Below, piece by piece: positions 26,722 through 40,400 of a DNA stretch of 64,000 bases. Position 1 is the first letter of the stretch. The number at the start of each line of letters is the position of its first letter. The notes under the pieces are model-generated. The model did no database searches and had not been told where the DNA came from. It was given only the letters and a program-made list of their open reading frames with translations. This DNA is from Albula goreensis. Taxonomy: Eukaryota; Chordata; Actinopteri; Albuliformes; Albulidae. Location of the stretch: positions 21,768,245 through 21,832,244 of the forward strand of contig CM040761.1 in assembly GCA_022829145.1 (NCBI GenBank), in the 5' to 3' direction. The translations under genes and the position numbers were made by a program.

Positions 26722-29700
26722 TGTATCAGTGTGGATGCAAAATCAAATTCCCCTCTTTGCCTGCTTGGCTCGTTATTATCGCAGTTGCACTCTTATTCCC
26801 CTGCAGATCCTTTTAAAGGTCTTATTTATGCTGCTTTCCTGCTTTGCGCACTCACCATGTTGTCGCAGAGTGAAGCCCACAGCCAAAGCCCCACTGAGCA
26901 GAGTGACATCATTCCTGCGACTCAGAAAGTGTTGGTTACGCCCAGGAACTTGAATCGGCCATGGAGGCCTCTGCAAGAAAAGTTCAGATCAGTAGCCTAT
27001 CATTGTCCCAGCATTGGGCAATTGGATTGCATCTAAAATAAAAAGAGAGACAAGTTTAGTTACAAGTTTAAAATGCAGAGTGCAGGGGGTCCTCGACTTA
27101 CGAACGAGTTCCATTCTTACGACTTATTGTAAGCCGATTTTCGTCGTAAGTCGGAATTTATACCTAAATTAACACCTTAAGTCACACACAACAGATGAAG
27201 GACATATAAAATACAGTAATTAAAATGAAACAGTAATAAAAAAAAGAGAGAAGAATTCCTTACCTTCTGTATTTACGAACCAAACCGCTTAGGTCGAAAC
27301 TAGGTTTTTTACGTAATTTATGGGAGTGCGTCATAACCACAACGTAACTCGAGACCGTCGTAACCCAAGGACCTCCTGTAATTCACAACACCCAAATAAA
27401 CTGGAAAAAAAAATATTCAAGTGCATAAAGTTAGTGGGAGGGGCTCCCAGTGCTGAAACATCTGACAGCAGCTGAACTACTGCAATATATAGGCTGGTAT
27501 TGATAAAGGATTTCACCTGCTGATCCTGAATCAGTTTAGTCCTTTAGCTCACAATGGAGAAGGTAGGGATGTGAGCATTAGGGACCTGATCTAAGATCAG
27601 TCTGTGAATACATGCTGTGGTGTTTCCCAGGCTCTCTGTTCCCATAAGTGCTCACATCACCAGGCCCGGCCTGTCAGGCGGAGAGAGTGTGATGGAACGC
27701 CTCAAACTGCAACCTTCGGTCCATTAAAACGCGATCAGCGGAGGACTCCGCCCACGCAAGAGCGCGGGGAGCCATTCATCGCACAGGCCGCCAAGCCAGG
27801 GCACCCCCCGAGTAATCCAGCGTTTAACATGCCGTCTCGCTTTTATGAGTTTATGTAAGACAAACACAGCTGCCCCTGCATTTGTGTATCCATAAATTTA
27901 CTCCCTTCTGCAACTTAAGGTTGCCTTCAGAAAAATATTACCTTTTTATTTTTTTTTTTTACAATTTTTCCCCACATCTGATTCCCCTTTTATATATTTT
28001 ATATATTCAGGGGGAAGGGATAGAACACTCCCTGGGGATTAGCGAATAGAAATAATCTATGTCTGAGAAAGACGCACGTTATCCGTATATCTGGGTGGGT
28101 AAAATTAGAAACATGTGGGTGTTTCGGTCAAAAGTGGGGTGGGGGGCCGGGTGGGAGGGTTAGCGGGGAGCGCTGTGGCTGTTTTCGTTTGGGCGGTGGA
28201 GAAAGTGTGGGGAAGATTCCTCGTGCGTAGCTTTTGATGGGATTACTACACTTTCCTGTAATTGAGTTCAATGCATTTCAAAGCCCCAAATCTCTGTTTT
28301 GATTGAAAAAAGACCGCAGTGTGTGTCTGTGCACAGGCTGATAATTCTGGCCCGACCAAAAGGAGTTTATCGGTTAATAATGGTCTGGTTTCCAGTGCCG
28401 GGGAGGGGAGGGTGGTTCCCAGTTTGTGGATTCTCCATGGATGCTGTTGCTTTTTAAAATCTATTTAAAAGGTGACTTTTGAACAATGTGATCCTCCCCA
28501 TGCCCCCCTAACTAACCTTTATCTCATTCTGATGGCTGGCAAAGGGAAGAAAGAACTTCAAAGAAGTATAGGTGACGACCGTGCGTGTAGCGCAGGAGAT
28601 CGTTGGGTGCAGTTTAATCAGCGACGCTTCATCCTGCCGCCTCCTGCCAATGCGGAGATCAAATATGTGAAGCCGCTAAACTTTGGGGAGGACGCTGGAG
28701 AGAGTGAGAATGGAGCTATTTGAAGCCCACTATCTTCGAAAGCAAACATCTCTCTGAAGCCCAGGTATCATGCGATTAGCGTTACGTAAAAGAGGAGGCG
28801 CAGCGGACACCTTGCGATGACCTCGGCCGCCCCGCTCAAAGGTTTTTTTTTTTTTTTTTTTTTCTTCCCCCCCAACAGTGCTGGGGAAAACTGGGTCAGG
28901 CTCAGATGGCTAAACCGGACCTGTGGGTTATGCTTGGCCGAGACGTTTCGTGGCTCGCAGTGGAACCCTTCGAGCGGCGGAGCATTGGGACTGAGGTTGC
29001 GGCCCATTTCTCCAGCAGCGCGCCTCAGGCTGTGTCATTAAAGCACGGTGGTAATGACCATCGTACCTGGGGCCTCTCTAAATCCCAGGACAGTGCCGGC
29101 TTCGGGAGCGGCTTCTCCACTCCGCTCCGCTTTGGACTTAATGATCCGGGACCCCTACTTGATGTCTTTACCCCTCACTCCTCCGGCAATCTCCCCCCTC
29201 ATCCATCCTCCTTTTGCCTCTTCAGGAATCCGCAGTGTGACCCCGTACGTGCCAACTATCTGCGGTCAAATCTTGGTATTACGGCACAGGAAATTGCTTT
29301 AAAAATGAAGGTTAAAGCCAATAAAAACAGAGCCTACCGGGGAAAAGAATCAAAAGCATGGACCAATTCAAACCAGTAGGACTTTTTCCCACCTCTTCTG
29401 GACCTTTTTTTTTGCGACTTGGTCCGTAAAAATTCTGGACACCTGCGCAGGCTAAGCCTCATGGCATAGACATGGCTAGTTCCGGTGTGGACTGTGTCAT
29501 TGTCTGGCTACGGGCCCTGAGGTACAAGATGGGCCCTGCAGACGAAAAGGGGGGGGGTTAGCCATTAGCCAGACGCGGCTCCCCCGGGACTGCGCTGAGT
29601 ATGTGCCCTAAAGCTTCTCAACAGGAGCATGCCTGGGGTGTACCCTGCTTAGCTCATAGTGTGAAAAAACAGCTCCATAAAGAGAGATGTCTGCTGCTTT

Positions 29701-32700
29701 CTTTGGGTGACAAACACAGATATAATATGCAAGGTGCTCCTATGTTGGGTGTCTATAGATGAGTCATTGGTGAGTGATGGTACACTGTGGAAAAAATACT
29801 CTCATGAAGCCATTATGCTCTGTCAAAGCCTGTGTTGTCTGAAAGACATCTCTGTTCCTCTTTTATTTTTACTTGCTACTCTCCAGGGAATGCCGAGAGT
29901 AAATATGTCACCACAGACCTTCCATATGCATATGAGAGTACCTGCACTGATAAGGAGAGAACTCCTAAAAATAGTTTTCCATCGAGCAGTGGCACTTTTT
30001 AATTTTTACTTAGTGTGTGTGCGTGCGTTCATGTGTGCGTGTGTATGGAAAACATCCCCTGGGTTGTGGGTTAAGGTGTTGGACAGCACACAGTTAAATA
30101 CTTCCTGTGTGAGTGTAGGTGGCATAGTACTTTCACAGGAACAGGAAGCTCTAACCGTCAGCCTGCTGGTGATGACAGGAACGGGAGATCAGATTGGCAG
30201 GGGGATAGGGTGCAAAAAACCAAAACCTACACAGCAACGCATAATCAGCCTCAGAATCACTTAGGGAGGGCGGGGAAAAAAAAAAAAAACAGTCGATCTA
30301 TGTGGATCAATGCGATTGACTGGAGCAGGTCTTAATCATAGGAATGTGGGTTTGTTTGGTCACCTCGTTGCGGACAGTACACCCTGGGTCACCCACTCGC
30401 AACACTCAAATCCACCCTGAGTAGATGACATCATCTCTACCATCCCCTCTCTAATTCCTGTGGCAATCTAATCAGCAGGTTTGTGGGAAAGGAAGGACAC
30501 CTCTTAACCCCCCCCCCCCACACTTCTTCAGATTAGGGTTAACACCTCAGCAGAGCGCGGTTGCTGTGGAACCTGCACCACTACAAGCAGAGGAGGGCTT
30601 TCTGGGGTATTTTTAGACATTTTTTTTTTTACTGGTTGTAGGTGTTGTTTACTTGTTTGAAGCTCCTGGTGACAGACAGGTTTTTTTTTTTTTTGCCTTG
30701 CCTTCCCCCTTTAAGGCAGGTTTTAAGTCATCCTATTTTGAGAGGGGCGTCTTTGGGTGCAGCTGGATCTTTCAAAAAAAAAACCCTGGCTCTCATAGCA
30801 TTGCTGTCATGTTGGGGGACGGTGATACAACATTAATGTCATCCCCTCAACAACACATTTTCTTTGCAACAAAGATCTCTTTTTGATCTCTAATCATTAT
30901 GTAACAGCTCTACTTATTTACTTTATTTACTTTTAAAGTAAGCAAGAAAAGTCAAGGTGCTGTCTCAGCTATTTTTTTAGACCTGGGATGGAAGATCTTC
31001 AAAGCCGACAGACTGTAATATAAAAATATGTATTTATTTAATGTTATTCCTACAATAACATTGCAGTGCTATAACTTGACTGTAAAGGTATATCCTTTAC
31101 AATCCCCTTCCCCTGCTGGGAAGTTTTAAAAATGAGAATTTAAAGCAAAGTCCTCACCCACTGCAGCTGCTTGTCTGGAGCTAAACCTTAAATCTGAGGA
31201 TTGTCTCAGACAGGTCACGCTCTCAGGGCTTACAGACCGGCAAACAGAAGAGACTTGCTGGTCTTTCTGAAATTCAGGAATCCTTGGAGCTGTCCTCTCC
31301 TGCTGTTTATCCGCGGGTCACAATGTGCCGAACTTAGAGGAACACCGAGTACACAAGGAACAGGCAGGGGGCAGGGCAGCGTTCAAAAGTCACGCCCATC
31401 TGATAAACAGGTAGTGAACAGAAAGTATAATCAACATTATGAACACATGTGGTGCCAGTACAGCCTGCTGGTGCCATGCCATTGAGTCAACACCATGTGA
31501 AACTTTGTGTATTGTATTAATATTTTGTAAATGTTTTATAAATTTCGTTTTACATTGTATACATGCTTAACTGGGTTTAGATATGGTGGCTGGCTACACT
31601 CCAGGTTGCATGCTGTGGATGGGGTATTGTCACCCTTGAAGGACAACCATCTATTCTGGAAAGGATGACTTTAACATGGGGTGAAGGTGACCTACTATGT
31701 ACCATTCAGGCTTCAATTCAGAGTTTGCTAACTGGGCATTGAAGCCTAAGAAATGTTCATCGATCTCAGTCTTAATAATTAATATAAGAATGTCTTCCTT
31801 ACCCCATTAAACTTTAAAACTCTTAATACACGCATTTTCAGAATTTACTTACTGTGTATATCCACCAAGTTTCACACACAGTCGTAACACATTTGAATGA
31901 TCTTGTCTCTGCCACATCTGGCCATGTGAATCTGCAGGTCGTTTCCATTCAAGGTCTTTATCCGGCTTCTTTCTTCTCTAACAGTGCTCCAAGATCACAT
32001 GATGAAATGATGTTATATCACTTCTCCTAGATCATTGGTAACTCATATTATCGCATGAAGCACGGTTTTCAGGGAACTGCTCCTCGAAATGACCCCCCCC
32101 TCCCCCAAGGCAAAATTTAGGCAACATTATACATTCAAGCAGTTACTGATATCATATTGCCTCGCTAGGAAAATATGCCTTACAGCATAAGGGAATCACC
32201 AGACCTAATCACTGTTGAAAATAAAGTCGTTCTATTTTATTTTTTTTCACCTCCTGCGGGTTCAAACCCACAAGTGTGAAAGCAGTAGCGGTCACTCTAG
32301 GCAGACTCAGAAAACCATGTGTACAAGGCGTACTGTGAACACAGACACAGCAAGCCTCTCGGTTCTGTTGTGTAGAGTCTTGCGCTTTCCCAGCGGGAGG
32401 AATTTCATGCGCAATCATCGGCGAAGCGGCCTAATGAGGGCATGAGATCCGTGAGCGCGCTCTCATAAAGCGGATTAGCACACCATTCGTAGCGCCATCG
32501 ATTAAAACAATTTGAGGCCGATCCGTCTGCCTCTTGCGCAAGGCCAGGCGATGGTGCTGACGGTATCTCTCTTAGTGGGAATACACGCTGTTTAAACCTC
32601 CCTCCTCAAGCTGGGTATGTCAGTAGCATTTTTAATTGCGTGCAAAGGCGACGTGGAGGAAGTGATTGCATTATCAAATGCCGTTGTCATAAACAACGGA

Positions 32701-35700
32701 CATCATTTTCCCACCTTCGACTGATGATGCAGGATCTCTTTTAATGTGTCACACCCTAAAAGCAGAGATATCCTCCCCTGTTCCTGGTACATGGCAACCA
32801 CCCCTCCCCCCCACAAGCCTGCCTTGTCACTTAAAGCTTTGATGTTGGGACCTGATTAGAAACGCAAAGACCTGATCACTGGAGATTCAACCATCTTTGG
32901 ATCAATACCATGAACCTGTATCGATTTCTGAAATGGAGAGACGGGGCACGAGAGAGAGGGAGCGAGAGGGAAGGGGAGAAATTCAGCCTCTTTGATTTTT
33001 ACCCCTAGTGTCAATCCATCCCTCCAACCCCCCTGCTAAGCTTAAACAACTCACCGAGACCCCTCACTGTTTTGAAATACCACATTAAACATAGATCCAA
33101 TTTGATTCAGAAATTGTTCTTTTCAACTTCGCGGTGCGCGCGTGACTGACAGGCAGGGGGTGGCGGGTGGGGGGGGTTGGTGCTAACTGGCAGTTTAACC
33201 ACAGCGTCGAGGCAAAGCTCTCAAAGGATGGGAAAGTTTAGATTAGAAAAAAAGACATTCAGGAAGAGATTCTGGTGTCATGCAGGAAGTCCTTTGTCTG
33301 AAGACAGTCATCTGTTATCCCATATTTAGTTTTTTACGTCTCCGTTGATCAAGACCAAATGGATGGTCATTGAATTTCTGAGCCTTTGGTTAGCTTGTGG
33401 GTTATTGATGGGCATGTTGTGGAGATGAATTATAGATTTTGTTTTTAGATGCACTTGATAAGATGTACTGAATATAGATATGATATGATATGCAATTTAA
33501 TGTTTAATTTATTGCTTCAATGTGAATGCGTAGTCCCAAAGGCAAACCAAGAGCAATTCTGCAAAAATATATCAGTGCAGTATCCAGAAACATTATAAAG
33601 CCAGACAAACCAAGCACAGGCTAGTAGTGAAAGGCTTCATGAATCCCAAAATGGATGGCACTACCACATGATGTATTTGAACCAATCAGAGGACTGCTCC
33701 AATAGCTGATTGGCTCACGCTGTTATCGATCATTTTTTTTTCATCCCAAACAGGGGACACTTTTTCCTTTTAGTGTTTCACTCTTAGCTCTGATAACGTG
33801 TTTGTGAAATGTTCTTAGCTACATGACAGTCTTCCCTACCAAAAAGTGAAAATATGAAAATGAAATATTCATAAGATAAAACATTTTAGAAGAGTCATCC
33901 GAAGAGCAAGTGTTTTGCCTTCTATTGGACCAGGATGTTCCCAAAACAGGCTTACCATGACAGAGTCAGTTCTCATCACTTCACTATGGTAACCAAATCC
34001 TTCCTCAGAAAATATTGTGGAACATATAAAATTTTGCTCAGTTCTATTTATGCTAATATAAAATGGAAAGTGAGGCCTAGATGAAAAAGAATGGTTTCAG
34101 GGCATTATTTTGTCATTGCTTGGTTGATGCTGTGCTGTCATGGACATCAAAGTATCGCTCTGTTCTTTGTTGTATTTCTAGATTGGAGTGGTATTCGTTT
34201 TCTAATTTGTCTGTGCCTTCTACAGACCTGCAATTGAAGATGATATATTTAATGTGAAAACATTTGTTTTGATCTTAGTTTATTTATAGTGGTATCTGAT
34301 GCAGGAGGTACAGAAATGATTGGAAAGTCATTTAAAATGACTAGAGTGTTGTGGAACAGAAGTCTGTGCACATTGTTGTAGATTGGGTTGCCATGGTTCT
34401 GCACCCCATAATCTGCCGAAGACCCCATGAACTCTACGGTACCCTGTCACTCATTCTCCAATACATGTCACTGCTGAACCAAAATGTAAAACTGTGCTCG
34501 TTCAGAGTCTGTTTGTTTTTCTTTTGTTTGTGTTTGGTGAGGTACCTTCAGTCAGTTTGTCTTGTTGGATCACAGAGGGGTATTTATAACTGACTGTGCG
34601 GTGTTACAGTTTAAGATGGGGAGGGGTGGTTTTGGTGACAACAGGACAAAAGCAGCAGCTCTCATGGTTTAAAAGAGGGCAAAGTGCTCATCACTGTACT
34701 GCATCTCTCAGCCCCAGAGAAAGGCAGCAGAATCTGTACTGGGGGCGGTCTGATTTCAGGCCCTCCATGGAATGGATTTTAAAGGAGCGTGTTATAGAAT
34801 AACAAACACTCAAGAGAAGCTTGACACAGCCAATACTCACCTTTACCACTACCACCACCCTCATCATCATCACCATCAAAACCATCATCATTATCATCAA
34901 CCACACTACCATCAATGTCATCAGTGTCATTCATCACCAATATTACAATTATCATTACAGTCACTCTCATTACTGATTGGAGACCAAAACAGGCTGTGGT
35001 TTGACAACTCACTCAAAATGGCCTCCGTGCACCACATTGACACCTCTCTGTTGTAGGGACGGTTGGTTTTTACCCGTTTTCCTCAGCATCGGAGTATTCT
35101 TCTCAGCCACATTGCAAGCGTATCATTAAATCTGAGTATCACATCACATTACATTCATCATTAGAAGACATGCGCTCACTGCTGCCTGCGCTGCAGTGTG
35201 TTAATAGTTAAACTTGTGTAAATGTCGTAGCTGACAATAGAATCCTGGTGATTCTGTGCCAGTGATTAATTGCATTGCTTGCCTCCCTTTATGTGGTAGA
35301 TTTTGAGCAAAGATTATATGTTTTCAGAGAGAACACAGGAAATGTGTTGAAGTATTTTGCATGAAATATTTCAGTGCAGCACAGTTCAAAGTACCTTCTG
35401 TAATATAAGGGTTTTTTGAAAATGTGAATATTTATTTTGCTTTAAGTGAACCAGAGTGAACATTTTAAAACAATGTAAGAAGCAGAATAGTGACTGGGAT
35501 GTGTACATGCTGCTATGTCTTTCTCTGTGATCTCTGCTGCCCCTCTCTGGCCAGTGAGGGTATTGCAGTGTGCTGTTCATTCATGAATAGCTCTGCTGAA
35601 TGAGCCTGTGATGGCCGTGACTGTGAGTCATCGGTAACAGGTGGAAGTGGAGCAGACTGGGAACATGCATCAGCATCGTAAGCAATGTCTAATAAATGTC

Positions 35701-37436
35701 AGAGCAGTTAAAGCAGTCATTAGCGACGGCCTTGGTTCTCTTCCTGGCTTGTAAAAATTGTTACATCAGCCATTGAAACCGTAGGAAGCCCAGACCTGTC
35801 CTTGCCACCCTCCTCCTCCTGTACTAAGCGGGCCTTTATCAGCAGCACAGGAAGTAACAAAGTACTGTAGTAAAAGAAAATAAAGAAAAAGAAAATATGA
35901 CAAATCCCACCAACCTCCCCCCTTGAAGATGAGTACCGATAAGTAGGAGATAACTGGCAGTTACAGTCAGGATTCAAGGACTCAAAGAGGCAGTTATTGG
36001 CACGACCAACAGTATCCAGGGCCAGCTAAAGCATTTCCGAAAAGTGAATAAGACATGAGAAGACAACCCATCCCTACATGCGCACCAGCAAATAGCAGAG
36101 GTATGGCAATTTAAAAAAGGAACTCAATGATTTAAGGACCCTATATTAGCTGTTGCCAAATCATAAAAAAAAAAAAAAACGAAAGACAATGTCGCCTCAG
36201 CCCACCTGCACCCTCCCCTGTACGTACATTCCAAAAAAATAAATGACAATTATTAGAGGTGGGTGTAGAATTTCGATTTGACTCCTTTCTTTGTCCTGCT
36301 TTCCCTCACCCCTCTCACCTCCCATCTCTTTCACTCTGTCCTCACTCTTTGTTCTTGTGTCTTTATTTCAGTGATCTGGTGAATGGACTGGTGTCTCTGA
36401 TGAACAGCAACATCAGTACTCCTGTCAACTTGGTGAGTCTCTGCCGTGTCACCGTGCCTTACATTATTCAAAAGCTCGCACAGAGCCAATGGTCCCAGGG
36501 AGCTCGCAGAACATCCTGGAAGGGCAACATTAACTGCAACTGATCTTCAGTGTTTGTGGTTACATGACGAAGAGCAGAGAAATGGAGACAAACGATCAAC
36601 AAAGAATGCAGAATTCAGACCGGGACTGTGGCTCATTACTTATGACCTGTAGATTTCGGCATGCTCATTTGGAGTAGCCTGGAGTAGAACTAGAAATGTG
36701 AATGTCTAAGGCTGAGTATTGTCAGTGGGAACCTGACCAAAGATCACCACCCCTGCCCTGAGACCCCTTTATGAATCTGGTTCCTGATTTAGGATCAGTC
36801 TTGCCTGTGAGATAATAATGAAGGGTAGAGCATGGACAGAGGACGGCTGACCCGAGATCAGTACTTCATGAATATGGTCCCTTGTTTCAAAGTGGAGTAA
36901 TCCAGTCCAGCGATAGTGCAAAACGTCAGAAAAATAAAATTTCCCACCCCGATGTGCAAGCTAGACGAGACTGTAAAGAGAGAGATGAAACAAAAGAAAG
37001 CAAGCCCAGAGTGTAAGTAGAGTCCCTGGATACGTCTTTGTATTGTGCGGAGATTATGTAACCATGTAAACGAACTTCTAAGTCAGTGATGCAAACCATT
37101 AAGCAGCACAGAACACCGACAAATGCTCGGTTTCCATTGGCAACTACACCGTGCGTCAGACCACTTTAGAAACCTATCGAGTACTTTTCGATCCGCTCGT
37201 ATCTGCAGAGAGACAGCAGTCAGGCCTCCTTAATATGTCACCTGGTGAATGCGTTTCCTGGTTCAGTCCACATGAGAGAATCAGTGTCCGGGAGTGACAG
37301 TTTCTCTCCTACTCCAGACTCACCCAGTTAAGTCTCCGCTCCCGTAACCGAGAGCCAGCTGTGTCTTTAGATTTTCAACAAGTGTTATCGAACACCTGTT
37401 ATTACACTCAGAGTAAGTAGGTAAAGGTTGTTTTTC

Positions 37437-37469
<33 letters not shown>

Positions 37470-40400
37470 TAACCAGAGTACACTCTAAGATACAAAAATA
37501 CCCCCCTTATTCACTCAGAAACTCACTCTGCTTTCCACAGCAGGGCTGCCCTCACACCCAGATGAGCATAGAGGGAATGAGTCGTCATTTAAGTATACTT
37601 AAGGTCTAGATATCCCGTTCAATAAGTCATCGCTGTACCTGCGATCGCTTAAAGCCCGGTGGCTATTTTCAACACGAACTAAAACAAATAAAACCTCTCA
37701 ATAAAGTAGACGAACGCTGTATAAACGGGTTTGCTGCTGTGGGGAGATCCGTGGTGGAGAATGCCAGGCTATCGACGGAGACGTAATTCTGGAGGATTTT
37801 AAAGTAATAAGATGAGGCTCAGGAAGGCCCCGGCGCTGATCTGGAACTTCCCGCGTTTCTGCGCGCGAGCAGCGGACTCGGCCAGGAAAGGGATCTCATC
37901 TCTGGAAGGTTCTGGCTGTCCGTTAGCGGGGCTCTGAATCTCGGAAAGCACTCCATGGCTGTGGCTGTTCTCTGTCCTGGGCTACAGAGCTGAAGCAGGT
38001 CACACACTCTACAGTGCATTATCTCTCTGACACATCCTGCACAGCACTGCGGAGAGAAGAAACAGGGCTAAACGCTACTCATAGCACCCTTTTTTTGTAC
38101 ATGTCTGAATCATGTCATCAGCAGGCACTCGCAGTGTGTTTATGTTCACTTTCTATAGAAGAGTTCTGTAAAGACATGTTGTTGGGCAGCCTATAGCCTA
38201 GTGGCTAAGGTACATGACTGGGACCCCTGAGGTTGATGGTTCAAGTCCAGCCACAGTAAGAACACCATTGCTGTTGGGCCCCTGAGCAAGGCCCTTAACC
38301 CCACATTGCTCCCAGGGAAGATTGGCCCTTGGTTAGCCTAATCAACTGTAAGTCGCTTTGGATAAAAGCGTCAGCTAAATGACAGTAATGTAACACAGGT
38401 CATATACACTGTTATTATACATAATTTATACAACTGCTACAAAAACTACTACTAATTATATTATTATTAAGATTATGATAATATGACAGACAGCTCTTCC
38501 AGCAGTAACCATTTCCTCAGAAGGTCTTCAGTTGAAATATTAACTAAACCGCAGCCTTGCTTTCTCTCAGCCATCTCGCAAGGAAAAGTCACAGGACGAT
38601 TCGGCCCCATAGACATGTGACAGAGGTCTGCATTAGAGGAGTGGGTGCACAACTTTCCAGTGAAGAAGCAGTATGTGCTAATGAAGGAGCACTGTAACGT
38701 TAGCAGCGCTGTTAGCAAGCATCACACGGCTTCCATGAGCTGTGCCCCTCCGCAGTCTCAGGTGGCGGCAAACACACGGCCGAATGCGTGATCACATGCT
38801 CGGTCAGCCTCGGCTAATCGCCCATCACATTGTCATTTGCGTGGCATCCTAAGTTGACGTGTTACGGGCTGTCCTCGTCTAGCCCAAATAATCATGAGAC
38901 TGTGTTACTGCAGTTAGTCCTGCGCCCACTGTTTTTGGAACCGGTGTCGACAGACTGTTTTCTCTTTTGTTTTCCTTTCAGGGGAACCCAGAAGAGCACA
39001 CTATACTGGAATTTGCGAGGCTCATTAAGAGTCTGGTCGGTAAGTTGGTAATCAAAGACAGTCCTCATCTAACCCGCACATATAGCTTCCCAAACTAAAG
39101 AATACAAAAAACAAGGGGTGGGGATGAAAAAATCTGCATGTTCTCTTTCTCTCTGCTCCTCCCTATCTCTCCCTCTTCCTTTGTTCTCTCTCACCTCTGT
39201 TTCTATCTATTATATTATGAATATTTTTTTTTTCTTACAGCGGGTGAGCAGAAGCCCCCTGGGCCTCTGGGAGTTGTAGTATTAGCTCAGTCTGTGTGGG
39301 AGAGATGGCAGTGTTACCAGCACAGAGCAGGGACATGCACAGAGCAGGGTATCGCTCCAGCTTCACCCTGGACCGGCTGCTCTATCTGAGTTTGTGGGGA
39401 AAAACCAGCAGCTTCATCGACAGAGTCTGCCTGCCCTCCCCTCCCAAAGCCCCAGCAGGGGGTGGCAGTCCACCCCCTTGCATAGAGTTTCAGTGAGTCA
39501 TGCTACACTGAGAGTCCAGTAGCTCCTCTTTGCAACATTTCTTTCTTTGCTTGTAATAAGAGTGATTGGGAAAAACGATTGGTAAAGTAAGTCTGAGGCT
39601 GTGATCATGTGGGAGGAAGAGACAGGGGTCCAACGTCGAGCTCGGCAGACGGTCTCTGCCTTCTCCATACGTGGCCGTCGCCCAGGAATGTGGCGAAGTA
39701 GCAAGCCCAGGCTCCAAAGGCCCAAGGGGGCGGTGAAAGGGATTGTGGGTAATGACATGTTGCAGTACCTGTCATCACAATCGTTTCAATCTCAAATTGG
39801 TAGCATTTGTGATCCCCCCTCTGCCCAGATCTCTGAAACAGCGCCTGCCATAGAGTGTGATTGATGCACTCTTAGTGAGGGAGGGATAATTGCAGCGGTT
39901 TCCAATGGAGAACATCATTCGGCTGTGATGGAGGAGGAGGAGTTAATTAGACTAATGAAACTGGGCCAGAACGAGGCGAGCCAGATAGAGGAATGTTTGC
40001 TAGGACACTGGAGAAAACCCAGCCCTATGAATAAGATGAAAAGTCTGTGCAAATATGAAGCGAGATACAAATATAAGATCCATTAAATCCTCTTAGAATT
40101 TAAAAGGGTAAAAAAGGACAAATTTTATTTTGAGTAATATTAAGGCTGTTATTTTTGGATTTTTAAGGCTGTAGTTTGAGTATCATTGAGACTGTAGTAT
40201 GATCAGCATTAAGGCTGTATTTTTGCTAATGTTAAGGCTGTAGTTTGAGTAGTATTAAGGTTGTAGTTTGGCTAATGTTAAGGCTATAGTTTGAGTATCA
40301 TTGAGACTGTAGTATGATCAGCATTAAGGCTGTATTTTTGCTAATGTTAAGGCTGTAGTTTGAGTAGTATTAAGGTTGTAGTTTGGCTAATGTTAAGGCT

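Larger units (their letters stand above)
25484..36371 (+). other. uxs1: uxs1 intron (10.9 kb)
   Basis: Holds CA/GT tracts (25790-25932 and 26560-26720), the second pogo-like MITE (27083-27378), enhancer-like CG-containing blocks (about 27640-27860 and 32380-32760), a T-run (28843-28863), an ATC/CAT-rich stretch (34850-34935) and short homopolymers. Long frames at 28906-29379 and 29707-30264 lack homology or coding character. Confidence 0.75.
36433..38981 (+). other. uxs1: uxs1 intron
   Basis: Intron of 2,549 bp holding a dispersed-repeat fragment (36690-36900), an ATT microsatellite and a SINE. Otherwise plain. Confidence 0.75.

Noticed and set aside
28906-29379. Plus-strand ORF of 157 codons in a uxs1 intron
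   Set aside because: No family match; lies in a CpG-containing block where stops are rarer by composition.
29707-30264. Plus-strand ORF of 185 codons in a uxs1 intron
   Set aside because: Composition changes along the frame, it includes a GT-rich stretch, and there is no homology.
38184-38260. tRNA gene
   Set aside because: Only A- and B-box-like segments are present, with no cloverleaf arms. It is the head of a SINE.
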